64,000 nucleotides of DNA from Sutterella sp047777475 (GTDB lineage Bacteria > Pseudomonadota > Gammaproteobacteria > Burkholderiales > Burkholderiaceae_F). Numbering within the stretch: the first letter of the stretch is position 1; each line of letters starts with the position of its first letter. Positions 51,361 to 59,656 of the stretch are shown piece by piece. Location of the stretch: assembly GCA_047777475.1 (NCBI GenBank), contig JBKEET010000001.1, positions 496,001 through 560,000 of the forward strand, read 5' to 3'. The notes beneath the pieces were generated by a model. The model was given only the letters and a program-made list of their open reading frames with translations. It searched no databases and was not told the DNA's origin. The position numbers were made by a program, and so were the translations under genes.

Positions 51361-53127
51361 ATGCAGTTCAGAAAATCCCTTCTTTCGGCTGCGGCGCTCC
51401 TTGCCTTCGGCACGGCTTCCGCGGCTCTTCTGGCGGCTCCGGTGACCACGCAGGGTACCGGCGTCGGCAAGGACGGCGACATTACGGTCGCCGTGACGTT
51501 CGACAACGGCAAGATCCAGGACATCAAGGTTCTGAAGAACGCCGAGAATCCGATGCTCGCCAAGAAGGTCTTCACCGACCTCAAGGACCAGGTGGTGGCG
51601 ACCAATTCGGTCGACCTTGACGTGATCTCGGGCGCTACTTTCTCTTCGAAGGGCTTCCTCGCGGCCGTGTCTGACGCTGCCAAGAAGGCCGGCGTGACGC
51701 TCGGCAAGGCCGACAAGAAGGCGCTCAAGAAGGCCGCTGCCAACATTCCGGCGACGAGCAGCTACGACGTCGTCGTGATCGGGGCGGGCGGCGCGGGCTT
51801 CTCCGCCGCGATCACCGCGAAGAATGCGGGCGCGAGCGTCGTGCTTCTCGAGAAGATGCCGCAGGTGGGCGGCAACTCGCTTATTTCGGGCGCTGAGATG
51901 AACGCCGCGCGCAACTGGGTGCAGCTCAAGCTCGGCATCACGGACGACAGCCCCGAGCTGCACGCCAAGGACACCTACCTCGGCGGTGACAAGAAGGGCG
52001 ATCTGAAGGTCATCAACGTGATGACGCACAACGCCCTCGATGCGGCCAAGTGGTGCCGCGATTACATCGGCGTTCGCTTCGAGCCCGACAACCTGTTCTT
52101 CTTCGGCGGCCACAGCCGCAAGCGCGCCCTGATCCCGGTCGGCCAGTCGGGCCTCGAGTTCATCTCGAAGTTCCAGGCCAAGGCCGATGAGCTCGGCATT
52201 CCCATCATCACCGACATGAAGGCCGAGGAACTCATCAAGGATAAGAGCGGCCGCGTCGTCGGCGTCAAGGCCACGATGGACGGCAAGACTTACACCTTCA
52301 ACGCCAAGGGCGGCGTGGTGCTCGCCACGGGCGGCTTCGGCGCCAACAAGGAAATGGTGAAGAAGTACAACCCGAAGATCGACGAGCGCTTCAAGACGAC
52401 CGATGCGCCGGGCACGACGGGCGAGGCCCTCTATATGGCCGAACGTGCGGGTGCTGAGCTCGTCAACATGGGCTACATCCAGACCTACCCGATCTGCGAT
52501 CCGGTGACGGGCGTGATCGAGCTGATCGCCGACTCGCGCTTCGACGGTGCCATCATGCTCAATCAGGAAGCCAAGCGCTTCGTTGAAGAGCTGCAGCGCC
52601 GCGACGTGCTTTCCGATGCCATTCTCAAGCAGACCGGCGGCTACTGCTGGGTGCTCTGGAACGACAACATCGGCAAGATTTCCGAGACGATCAAGGCTCA
52701 TCCGAACGAGCACGAAGCCTTCACGAAGCAGGGCATCATGAAGGACTGCCCGGATCTGAAGTGCATTGCCGACTTCACGAAGATGCCGCTTGGCCAGCTC
52801 GAAGCCACGGTGAAGCGCGTCTCCTCCATGGCCGGCAAGGGCAACGACAAGGACTTCCATCACCGCGCCGGCCTGATGGATATGTCGCAGGGCCCGTACC
52901 ACGTCATCAAGGCTGTGCCTTCGACCCACCACACGATGGGCGGCGTGCGCATCAACGAGCACGCTCAGGCGCTGACCAAGGACGGCAAGGTGATCCCGGG
53001 CCTCTGGGCCGCGGGTGAGGTCACCGGTGTGACGCACGGCACGAACCGCCTCGGCGGCAATGCCTATGCGGACATCATCGTCTTCGGCCGCATCGCCGGT
53101 CAGGAAGCAGCTGCTGCGGCTAAGTAA
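51361..53127 (+). CDS. Periplasmic flavocytochrome c-type reductase with FMN-binding domain (UrdA-like)
   Basis: Exported flavoprotein of 588 residues. Sec signal peptide (MQFRKSLLSAAALLAFGTASAALLA). An FMN-binding domain (about 28-105) carries the flavinylation motif DVISGATFSS, in which Thr93 would receive FMN from an ApbE transferase. The FAD domain starts VVVIGAGGAGFSAAITAKNAG, and the family catalytic region THHTMGGVRINEHAQAL and GTNRLGGNAYADIIVFGRIAG closes it. There are no heme CxxCH motifs. This is the urocanate/fumarate/acrylate reductase layout seen in Shewanella UrdA; the substrate is not decided by what I can see. A terminator follows. Confidence 0.9.
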   Translation: MQFRKSLLSAAALLAFGTASAALLAAPVTTQGTGVGKDGDITVAVTFDNGKIQDIKVLKNAENPMLAKKVFTDLKDQVVATNSVDLDVISGATFSSKGFLAAVSDAAKKAGVTLGKADKKALKKAAANIPATSSYDVVVIGAGGAGFSAAITAKNAGASVVLLEKMPQVGGNSLISGAEMNAARNWVQLKLGITDDSPELHAKDTYLGGDKKGDLKVINVMTHNALDAAKWCRDYIGVRFEPDNLFFFGGHSRKRALIPVGQSGLEFISKFQAKADELGIPIITDMKAEELIKDKSGRVVGVKATMDGKTYTFNAKGGVVLATGGFGANKEMVKKYNPKIDERFKTTDAPGTTGEALYMAERAGAELVNMGYIQTYPICDPVTGVIELIADSRFDGAIMLNQEAKRFVEELQRRDVLSDAILKQTGGYCWVLWNDNIGKISETIKAHPNEHEAFTKQGIMKDCPDLKCIADFTKMPLGQLEATVKRVSSMAGKGNDKDFHHRAGLMDMSQGPYHVIKAVPSTHHTMGGVRINEHAQALTKDGKVIPGLWAAGEVTGVTHGTNRLGGNAYADIIVFGRIAGQEAAAAAK

Positions 53128-53148
53128 TTTATAAACATCTAAATTATG

Positions 53149-53177
53149 AGGGGACCGAGTAATCGATCCCCTTTTTT
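53149..53177 (+). terminator. Terminator after the flavocytochrome gene
   Basis: GGGGA-c-CGA pairs with TCG-a-TCCCC, followed by six T residues. Confidence 0.75.
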
Positions 53178-53202
53178 CTTAACCTAGTTGCAATTAAATT
53201 TA

Positions 53203-54153
53203 TTATTTATTCCAGCTAAGTTTGTTTTTTGCTTCGTAAGTCCTGTCCGGGTTCAATGGGGTTGAATAAATATCTTCGTTAATTAATTTCAGCATATTTC
53301 TTAGATAATTTTTATCATTTTTTATAATTATTTTTTGACCATTATCGGTCGCTTCTAGCTCGATATTATGCTCTCTGCCATAGTTAATTAAAGCTTCAGC
53401 TGTTGTAGAAGGAGAAAGTCGCCCAAATTTTTGAATTTTGAATATTGCTTTCCTCTCGCGCGCGCCAACTATTTTGTCAATAATGCTTTTGTCGGCTAGT
53501 TGAAATAAGCTGTTTTGAAAGAAAAACTCGACTTCTTGTGATGTCGCTTCTCTAAGATATTCTTGTAAGTCAAAAATCCTGCTCGCAGTGTAAAAGCTTT
53601 CAAAGTAAAGACTGTTGTCTATGAAATATGCGGTTGGCTTGTCTTTTAAAATAAAACCATCAATGTCAAGCCTCTTGAATGTATTTCCATTATTTTTAAA
53701 TTTTCCAATCATAAATCTTAGGTTGGAAAGAATTTGCATGGGCGGAATGACTTGAAATATTAAAATATCTTTTTTCAATGCTTCTGTTTCGTTCGATTGC
53801 TTTGGTGCATCTAAGTTTGATGCTTCATGCAAAAGATCTGAAGCATGAACTTTTGCGCAAATGGCTTTTATGTCCGAAATGTGCTCGTTGTAATTATCAA
53901 AAAGAGGAGTTGAAGTTGTAATTGGTTTTTGTAAAACTGGATCAATTCCCTTAAAATTTGATATTCTGAAAATTTGTTCCCCTTTTTCAAGACCGCCGAT
54001 GTTATCTGAGTCAAATTCAATTGGTTCTAGAGGTTTGGGATTGTGTAAATTTTTATATGATGCAATAAATTCTTTGGTAATTTCAATTTCCGATGAGCGA
54101 TCTTGTGTGTCGAATCCAAGCCAATAGTGATCTATAAAGACATAGAGATTCAT
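53203..54153 (-). CDS. kwaB: Kiwa anti-phage protein KwaB (DUF4868)
   Basis: Effector of the two-gene Kiwa defence system; in E. coli KwaB is a DNA-binding cytoplasmic protein recruited to a membrane complex with KwaA. This protein has 316 residues, no signal or membrane segment, and the DUF4868 core. FQVIPPMQILSNLRFMIGKFKNNGNTFKRLDIDGFILKDKPTAYFIDNSLYFESFYTASRIFDLQEYLREATSQEVEFFF is its most typical part. The gene is AT-rich, 12 bases after kwaA, with an AGGATA ribosome site overlapping the kwaA stop. Gene order, sizes and the membrane partner all fit Kiwa. Confidence 0.78.
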   Translation of the reverse strand: MNLYVFIDHYWLGFDTQDRSSEIEITKEFIASYKNLHNPKPLEPIEFDSDNIGGLEKGEQIFRISNFKGIDPVLQKPITTSTPLFDNYNEHISDIKAICAKVHASDLLHEASNLDAPKQSNETEALKKDILIFQVIPPMQILSNLRFMIGKFKNNGNTFKRLDIDGFILKDKPTAYFIDNSLYFESFYTASRIFDLQEYLREATSQEVEFFFQNSLFQLADKSIIDKIVGARERKAIFKIQKFGRLSPSTTAEALINYGREHNIELEATDNGQKIIIKNDKNYLRNMLKLINEDIYSTPLNPDRTYEAKNKLSWNK

Positions 54154-54165
54154 GATTTGGTTATC

Positions 54166-54690
54166 CTATAATTCAATATAGCAATTGGGGTCAAGCTTTA
54201 CTAGTGTTAATGTTCTTGATTTTATATTCTGAGGAGTTTTTTTGCTGAGAATCATAAAAACAAGGTCTTCGTTTGTGGTAATTTTATATAAATGATAATT
54301 TAGAATTGGGAATATTAAATTTATACGCGATGTATTTGTTATTATTAATAATAACCAATATACAGTGGTAATTTCTAAGAGGGTCTGGTATGAAAATGAT
54401 GAAGCGCTATCAATACAAAGAGGGATAAAATAAAATATAAAAATATTGAAAAATTGTTTATCATCTTGTTCGATATTTTTTATTGTTGAATTTGTTACTG
54501 TTGTTTGCGTTACTTTTATTTGATGTATGCGGTATAGGGCTAATACCGAAATGATAATAAATAAAAGTAATCCTATACCCCATATTATTCTATTGTTGCC
54601 GTCAATAAGAAAATTTATCAATGCGGGCAATCCAAACATTGGAGCCGCTCCGGAAAGTGATAAAATCAAACTTCTGTGCGCGTATGACAT
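54166..54690 (-). CDS. kwaA: Kiwa anti-phage membrane protein KwaA
   Basis: Small inner-membrane protein of 174 residues with four hydrophobic segments (about 8-30, 34-55, 79-95, 105-128), a hydrophilic loop between the second and third, and a C-terminal soluble tail. In Kiwa, KwaA forms a membrane assembly that senses phage attack and engages KwaB. Sequence identity in this family is low, so the call rests on size, topology and position directly upstream of a DUF4868 gene. Very AT-rich, like kwaB and unlike the flanking genes. Confidence 0.72.
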   Translation of the reverse strand: MSYAHRSLILSLSGAAPMFGLPALINFLIDGNNRIIWGIGLLLFIIISVLALYRIHQIKVTQTTVTNSTIKNIEQDDKQFFNIFIFYFIPLCIDSASSFSYQTLLEITTVYWLLLIITNTSRINLIFPILNYHLYKITTNEDLVFMILSKKTPQNIKSRTLTLVKLDPNCYIEL

Positions 54691-54745
54691 TTGTTTTCAA
54701 TAAATAACAGCTAATTTGTAATTATTTTACTTTGAGGACCAAACA

Positions 54746-55918
54746 ATGTCTGAAATGGACGAGCTTTTTTACCGCAATCCGTATCTGAAGACCTTCGAGG
54801 CTAAAATCGTTTCCTGCGAAGAGGGCAAGAACGGCTTTGAAGTCGTGCTCGACGACACGGCTTTCTATCCGGAAGGCGGCGGCCAGCCGGCGGATCACGG
54901 CAAGATCGGCGAGGCGGTTGTGAACGACGTTCGCCGCACGGGCGGGCGCATCGTGCACTACTGCGACCGCGCGGTGGATGCCGGCAGCCGCGTCAAGTGC
55001 GAGATCGACTGGGCGCGCCGCTACGACAACATGCAGAACCACACCGGCGAGCATGCGCTTTCCGGCCTCGTTCACGCCAAGTACGGCTTCGAGAACGTCG
55101 GCTTCCACATGGACGACGATGTGATCACGGTTGACTTTGACGGTGAGCTCACGCCAGAGCAGATGGCCGAGATGGAAAAGAAGGTTAACGAGGCGATTGC
55201 GCTCAATAAGCCGGTTGACGTCGATTTTCCGGATGCGGAAACGCTCGAGCACATGCAGTACCGCTCGAAGAAGGAGCTCACCGGCCGCGTTCGCATTGTG
55301 ACAGTCGAAGACTGCGACCGCTGCGCCTGCTGCGGCACGCATGTCAGGAGCCTCGGCGAAGTGGGCATCCTCAAGATCCTCTCGGTTGAAAAGCACCGCG
55401 GCGGCACACGCGTCGAGTTCGTCTGCGGCGGCCGCGCCATGCGCGATTACCAGAAGCGCATTGACCAGGTGAAAGCCGTGACGGCGCTCACCTCGGCGAA
55501 GAACGGCGATATCGTGCCGGCCGTGCAGAAGCTGCTCGATGAGATCGCGCAGCGCAACGAGCAGATCAAGGCGCTCGAGAAACAGCTCTACGAAGCCAAG
55601 GCCGATGCGATTCCGTCCGGTCAGAAGGTGCTCGTGCTCTTCGAGAAGGGCATGGTGCCGCAGCAGCTTCGCAACTTCGCGACGATGCTCTTTGAAAAGG
55701 GCAAGGCCAAGGCCGTTGCCGTGCTCTCCGAAACGGCGCCCGATACGCAGAGCTACGTTCTCGTCGGCCCCGAGGCTTTGATGCGCGATGCGAGCAAGAG
55801 CCTCAACAAGACGCTCAACGGCCGCGGCGGCGGCTCGAAGGGCATCATCCAGGGCAGCTACAAGGCCGCTCCGGATGCCATCCGCGCGGCGATCGTAGAG
55901 ACGTTCAAGGATCTCTGA
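54746..55918 (+). CDS. Alanyl-tRNA editing protein AlaX-L (AlaRS-like with DHHA1)
   Basis: Trans-editing hydrolase that removes Ser or Gly from mischarged tRNA-Ala. The AlaRS second additional domain comes first (TAFYPEGGGQPADHGKIG). Zinc ligands follow in NHTGEHALSGL and DRCACCGTHVRSLGEVGILKI. A coiled-coil linker (about 255-295) and a DHHA1 oligomerisation domain with NGRGGGSKGIIQGSYKA end the protein. 390 residues, the length of the AlaX-L class. No aminoacylation domain. Confidence 0.88.
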   Translation: MSEMDELFYRNPYLKTFEAKIVSCEEGKNGFEVVLDDTAFYPEGGGQPADHGKIGEAVVNDVRRTGGRIVHYCDRAVDAGSRVKCEIDWARRYDNMQNHTGEHALSGLVHAKYGFENVGFHMDDDVITVDFDGELTPEQMAEMEKKVNEAIALNKPVDVDFPDAETLEHMQYRSKKELTGRVRIVTVEDCDRCACCGTHVRSLGEVGILKILSVEKHRGGTRVEFVCGGRAMRDYQKRIDQVKAVTALTSAKNGDIVPAVQKLLDEIAQRNEQIKALEKQLYEAKADAIPSGQKVLVLFEKGMVPQQLRNFATMLFEKGKAKAVAVLSETAPDTQSYVLVGPEALMRDASKSLNKTLNGRGGGSKGIIQGSYKAAPDAIRAAIVETFKDL

Positions 55919-55972
55919 GACTGCCTTTTCGGGCGGCAGACGCCGCCTGAAAGGCTTTTGCCGAAAACAAAA

Positions 55973-56010
55973 GAGCCTTCGCAGGCTGAGTGCCCGCGAA
56001 GGCTCGATTT
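55973..56010. terminator. Bidirectional terminator between alaX and aldo/keto reductase genes
   Basis: A perfect 10-bp stem GAGCCTTCGC/GCGAAGGCTC (55973-55982 with 55996-56005) has a T-run on one side and an A-run on the other, between convergent genes. Confidence 0.85.
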
Positions 56011-56027
56011 TTGTCAGCTCAGCGCTC

Positions 56028-56879
56028 TCACTGCGGCATCTTGATGCCGCCGATCATTTCGACGACAGCCGGGTCGTAGTGGGAGAAGAAGCAGCTCTTG
56101 CCCGTATCGAGCGCGGCAATGCGCTTTTTCTCTTCGTCGGTGAGCTTGAAGTCGAACACGTTGATGTTCTGCTCGATGCGTTCTTTGTGCACCGACTTCG
56201 GAATGCAGACGATCTTGCGGTCTAGCAGGTAGCGGAGCGTCACCTGGGCGGCGGACTTGCCGTGCGCACGGCCGATCTCGTTCAGCACCGGGTTCTTGAA
56301 GAGGTTGTTGCGGCCTTCCGCGAACGAGCCCCAGCTCTGGGGCTGCACGTGATACTTCTGCATCACCTTGATGTCGTCAAAGCGCTGGCAGAAGGGGTTG
56401 ATCTCGACCTGATCGACGTGCGGCACAACCTTGGCATGCATAGCCAGGTCGGTGAGCCGGTCGGGCATGAAGTTCGCCACGCCGATTGCACGGATGCGGC
56501 CCGCTTCATAGAGCTCTTCCATGGCGCGCCAGCTGCCGTAGTAGTCGCTGAAAGGCTGGTGGATCAGATAGAGGTCAAGGTAATCGAGGCCGAGGCGTTT
56601 CAGGGACTGCTCGAAAGCGCGCTTGCCGCTTTCGTAGCCCGCGTCGCTGATCCAAATCTTCGTGGTGATGAAAAGCTCTTCGCGGGGCACGCCGCTCTTT
56701 TTGATGGCGCGGCCCACGGCTTCCTCGTTGCCGTAAATTGCGGCCGTGTCAATAAGGCGGTAGCCTGCGGCCAGCGCATGGAGCACCGACCGCTCGCACT
56801 CGGCGGGATCCGTAATCTGGTAGACGCCGAAACCAAGAAGCGGCATCTTGACGCCGTTGGAAAGCTCTGTGTATTCCAT
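56028..56879 (-). CDS. Aldo/keto reductase (AKR5-like)
   Basis: NADPH-dependent TIM-barrel oxidoreductase of 283 residues. The catalytic tetrad is visible: Asp44 and Tyr49 in LIDTAAIYGNE, Lys74 in ITTKIW, His107 in LYLIHQPF. The opening MEYTELSNGVKMPLLGFGVYQI and the cofactor region IVCIPKSVHKERIEQNINVFDF are standard. The ATG at 56879 is used; an in-frame GTG 15 bases upstream is possible. The substrate is unknown; the class covers 2,5-diketogluconate and small aldehydes. Confidence 0.9.
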   Translation of the reverse strand: MEYTELSNGVKMPLLGFGVYQITDPAECERSVLHALAAGYRLIDTAAIYGNEEAVGRAIKKSGVPREELFITTKIWISDAGYESGKRAFEQSLKRLGLDYLDLYLIHQPFSDYYGSWRAMEELYEAGRIRAIGVANFMPDRLTDLAMHAKVVPHVDQVEINPFCQRFDDIKVMQKYHVQPQSWGSFAEGRNNLFKNPVLNEIGRAHGKSAAQVTLRYLLDRKIVCIPKSVHKERIEQNINVFDFKLTDEEKKRIAALDTGKSCFFSHYDPAVVEMIGGIKMPQ

Positions 56880-57087
56880 GCTGCTGTTCCTCACTTACAG
56901 TTGGTGCGCCGTTAGGTTTACCAGCGCAAATTTCATGGTTCCATTGTATTGGCGGAGTTGGGAGAGGCGTTGCCTTTTGAAGCGAACCCTTTGCCTGATC
57001 CTTTATCGGTTCCCATCGTTAGCTCGCATGGACATCTCGAGGATTTGAAAGTTATATTGAGGCCATCCTTAAAAAAAGGAGCATCGT

Positions 57088-57834
57088 ATGCGTCAGATTT
57101 TCACGAGCGTTCCTTACATACTCCCCGAGGAACCGGCAGAGACGGCGGCCATCTGCAAGGCGCGCGGCACCGAGCGCTCCGTGAAAAAGGGCGAGGTGCT
57201 CAAGCGCGGCGGGGAGCATGCGCGGCTTTATTTCATCCTGCGGGGACTCGCCGCTTATTTCGTAGCGGAAGAGCTTACGGGCCGGGGCACGATCATGGCG
57301 CTGATACCGCCGGGCCGCGTGGCAGGCGACCTGACGGCCAACATCGGAAACAGCTGCAACGTGACCACGCGCATGCTGACGGCAGGCGCTGTGCTGAGCG
57401 TGCCGCCGGACGCCATCAGCGAAGCGATGCGAGAGCACCCCGAGCTCTCGCAGACGGTGGTCAAAAATGTGATTGCCAAGGAAGAATGCCACCTCGAAGG
57501 AATGATCGCGAACTTCACGCTGCCGCCCGCGCAGCGCCTCAAGGTGCTGTTTCGCGCGGCGCTCGGGGCCGATCCCCTTGATGACAGCGTGCCGTGGTAC
57601 GAGCTTCCTTGGGAGCTCAGCGCGCAGACCGTCGGGCAGATCGTGAACCTCAACCGCGTGAGCGTGGCCCGGCTGATCAGCGCTTGGATCAAGGGAGGCC
57701 TGCTTAAAAGAGCCGGGAGAAAACTCTGTGTGCGTCCGAGCCTATTTAACGACGTTTACGATTGGGAAAAGGCGAATGCGGACGCTGTGCGTCCGCGCTG
57801 GGTGTCGCCTTCTGCTGGGCAGAGAAAAGGTTGA
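57088..57834 (+). CDS. Crp/Fnr-family transcriptional regulator (paralog 2)
   Basis: Regulator of 248 residues that is a paralog of the one at 11359-12093: same MRQ(I/V)F start, same beta-roll (VKKGEVLKRGGEHARLYFILRGLAAYF), the same dimer helix IAKEECHLEGMIANFTLPPAQRLKVL and an HTH (LSAQTVGQIVNLNRVSVARLISAWIKGGLLKRAGR). No FNR-type N-terminal cysteine cluster. It is convergent with a flavoprotein gene that is itself a paralog of the first regulator's neighbour. The recognition helices differ (RSSVSTVI versus RVSVARLI), which fits the slightly different palindromes before the two flavoprotein genes. Confidence 0.87.
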   Translation: MRQIFTSVPYILPEEPAETAAICKARGTERSVKKGEVLKRGGEHARLYFILRGLAAYFVAEELTGRGTIMALIPPGRVAGDLTANIGNSCNVTTRMLTAGAVLSVPPDAISEAMREHPELSQTVVKNVIAKEECHLEGMIANFTLPPAQRLKVLFRAALGADPLDDSVPWYELPWELSAQTVGQIVNLNRVSVARLISAWIKGGLLKRAGRKLCVRPSLFNDVYDWEKANADAVRPRWVSPSAGQRKG

Positions 57835-57841
57835 AGAAGAA

Positions 57842-57888
57842 GCGGCGGCCGTCCTGGCAATGTGCCGGGGACAGCCGCCGCAGTTTTT
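57842..57888 (+). terminator. Terminator between convergent regulator and flavoprotein genes
   Basis: GCGGCGGC-c-GTCC pairs with GGAC-a-GCCGCCGC, then AGTTTTT. Confidence 0.75.
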
Positions 57889-57907
57889 ACTCAGCTGCAG
57901 ACAGAGT

Positions 57908-59404
57908 TTACTTCAGCGTCTTGATGTACTCGGCTGCCGAATCAACGGCGATGCGGCCGGAGTTGACGGCAAAGCCTACGGTCGAGCCCGCCATCAGCAG
58001 GTCGTAGCTGTCGCCGTACATGCCGCCCACGTCGTTGCCTGCAGCGTAAAGCCCGGGAATTGGGTCTTCTTTCTGCGTCACGACTTCAAAGCGTTCGTTG
58101 GCCTTGATGCCGCCGAGCGTGCCGAGCGTGCTCGCCACGGACTTGATCGCATAGAACGGTCCGGTCTTCACTTCGCGGAGCAGCGAGGGATCCTTCGCAA
58201 ACTCTTCGTCATGGCGGACGTCGCAGAAGTGGTTGTAGGCTTCAACCGTCTTCTTGACGCGTTCGGGATCCATGCCGGTGGCTTTCGCGAGACCTTCGAG
58301 CGTGTCGGCCTTGAAAGCCCAGCCGGTTTTCTGCGCATCGGCGAATTCTTCATTGAATTTCGTGAGCTTCGTGCCGACCGGCACCATCACGCCGACGCCG
58401 AGATCGATGCCGTCGTTGATCATATGATCGAGCGTCTTCTGATCGTAAACGACGTACATCGTGCCGCCGATGCGCTCAAGCGCGTTGCCGGCGAACGGCC
58501 ACTGCAGCATGATCTTTTCGTCGCAGAAGCGGTCTCCCTTCGGGGTGAGCCAAAGGAGCGGCTGCTTGGCGGTGGCGCTCACATGATTGGTGGTGGCAAC
58601 GCCGCGGGGACCCGGACGGTAGGAGGCCTGGACTTCGGTGCCTTCCTTGCCGCCGCCGACGTTCCAGGCCATGCGGATGCCGTCGCCCGTCTTGCCGGTC
58701 TGCGCAAGGCCGTCGGCGTCAGGGAAGCGCAGGTATTTCTTTGCCATCTCGCGGTTCGCGAAGAAGCCGCCCGTAGCGATGATCGTGGCCTTGGCGTTCA
58801 CGGTGATCTTGTCGCCGGCCTTATTGGTCGCTTCGACGCCGGTCACGCGTCCGTTGTCAGTGATGAGCTTGGTGCCCCACGTTTTGAGAAGCAGCGTCTG
58901 ACCCTTCTCCTTGTACTTCTGCTGGAAGAGGTTGATCCAGCCGGCGCCGCGGCCCTTATAGATGTGCCACGTGTAAAGGCCGTTAGGGTAGTTCGAGAAG
59001 AGCTTTTCGAACACTACGCCGTTTTTCTGCATCCAGTCGATCGTGTCGGCCGACTTGTTGACGAAGGCCCTGACCATTTTGGCGTTGCCGCGCCAGTGGC
59101 CGTAGTTCATGATTTTCTGGAACGCTTCGTCCTTGGTGAGTGCATAGTTCCAATCGTGCTGCATCTTCGACTCGACGGCGAAAATGCCTTCGGAGAACTT
59201 ACCCGTGCCGCCGACCGTTGCGGCTTTCTCGAGCGTGACCACCTTGAAGCCTTTTTCGGCAGCGGCCCACGCGGCCGCTGTGCCGGATGCGCCGGCGCCG
59301 ATGACGACGATGTCGGCCGTGTAGGTCTGATCGGCCGCAAAGGCAGGCGCGAAGGCCAGCGTCATGGCAGCGCCGAGAAGCGTCATTTTCATTGTCTTGC
59401 GCAT
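57908..59404 (-). CDS. Secreted FAD-dependent fumarate/urocanate reductase-type flavoprotein (copy 2)
   Basis: Periplasmic flavoprotein of 498 residues, paralogous to the one at 9672-11201. Sec signal peptide MRKTMKMTLLGAAMTLAFAPAFAA, FAD motif DIVVIGAGASGTAAAWAAAEKG, VGGTGKFSEGIFAVES, TIIATGGFFANREMAKKYL, C-terminal GLYAAGNDVGGMYGDSYDLLMAGSTVGFAVNSGRIA. No FMN or heme domain, so an external electron donor is needed. A perfect TGT-N10-ACA palindrome lies 85 bases upstream. The substrate is unknown. Confidence 0.88.
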   Translation of the reverse strand: MRKTMKMTLLGAAMTLAFAPAFAADQTYTADIVVIGAGASGTAAAWAAAEKGFKVVTLEKAATVGGTGKFSEGIFAVESKMQHDWNYALTKDEAFQKIMNYGHWRGNAKMVRAFVNKSADTIDWMQKNGVVFEKLFSNYPNGLYTWHIYKGRGAGWINLFQQKYKEKGQTLLLKTWGTKLITDNGRVTGVEATNKAGDKITVNAKATIIATGGFFANREMAKKYLRFPDADGLAQTGKTGDGIRMAWNVGGGKEGTEVQASYRPGPRGVATTNHVSATAKQPLLWLTPKGDRFCDEKIMLQWPFAGNALERIGGTMYVVYDQKTLDHMINDGIDLGVGVMVPVGTKLTKFNEEFADAQKTGWAFKADTLEGLAKATGMDPERVKKTVEAYNHFCDVRHDEEFAKDPSLLREVKTGPFYAIKSVASTLGTLGGIKANERFEVVTQKEDPIPGLYAAGNDVGGMYGDSYDLLMAGSTVGFAVNSGRIAVDSAAEYIKTLK

Positions 59405-59488
59405 AACTCACTCCTTTTCCGGATCTCTTTTGAAGGTTTCGTTCCTCCGGAACACGAAGCCAGTATCGCGGCAAAGGGCAGGGCAGTC

Positions 59489-59504
59489 TGTAGCCGCGGC
59501 TACA
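59489..59504. promoter_or_regulatory. Crp-type palindrome upstream of flavoprotein copy 2
   Basis: Perfect 16-bp palindrome TGTAGCCGCGGCTACA. A GATACT -10 candidate on the minus strand (59462-59467) would put the site centre about 41 bases before the transcription start, the class II activator position. Same layout as the sites at 11315 and 15042, with A/T exchanged at position 4/13 and CG/GC at the centre. Confidence 0.6.
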
Positions 59505-59656
59505 TCCTAGGGAAAGTGCCGATATAGGGAAATCGAATCCAAGGGCGGCGCGCCTCGGCTCCGGGCTCCTTAGGCTTATCATTGGCGGTGCGGCTCCGTT
59601 TGGGGCTGCTTTACTCAAACCCTCTCGGACCTTCAACGCAATAAGAAAGAAGCAAT

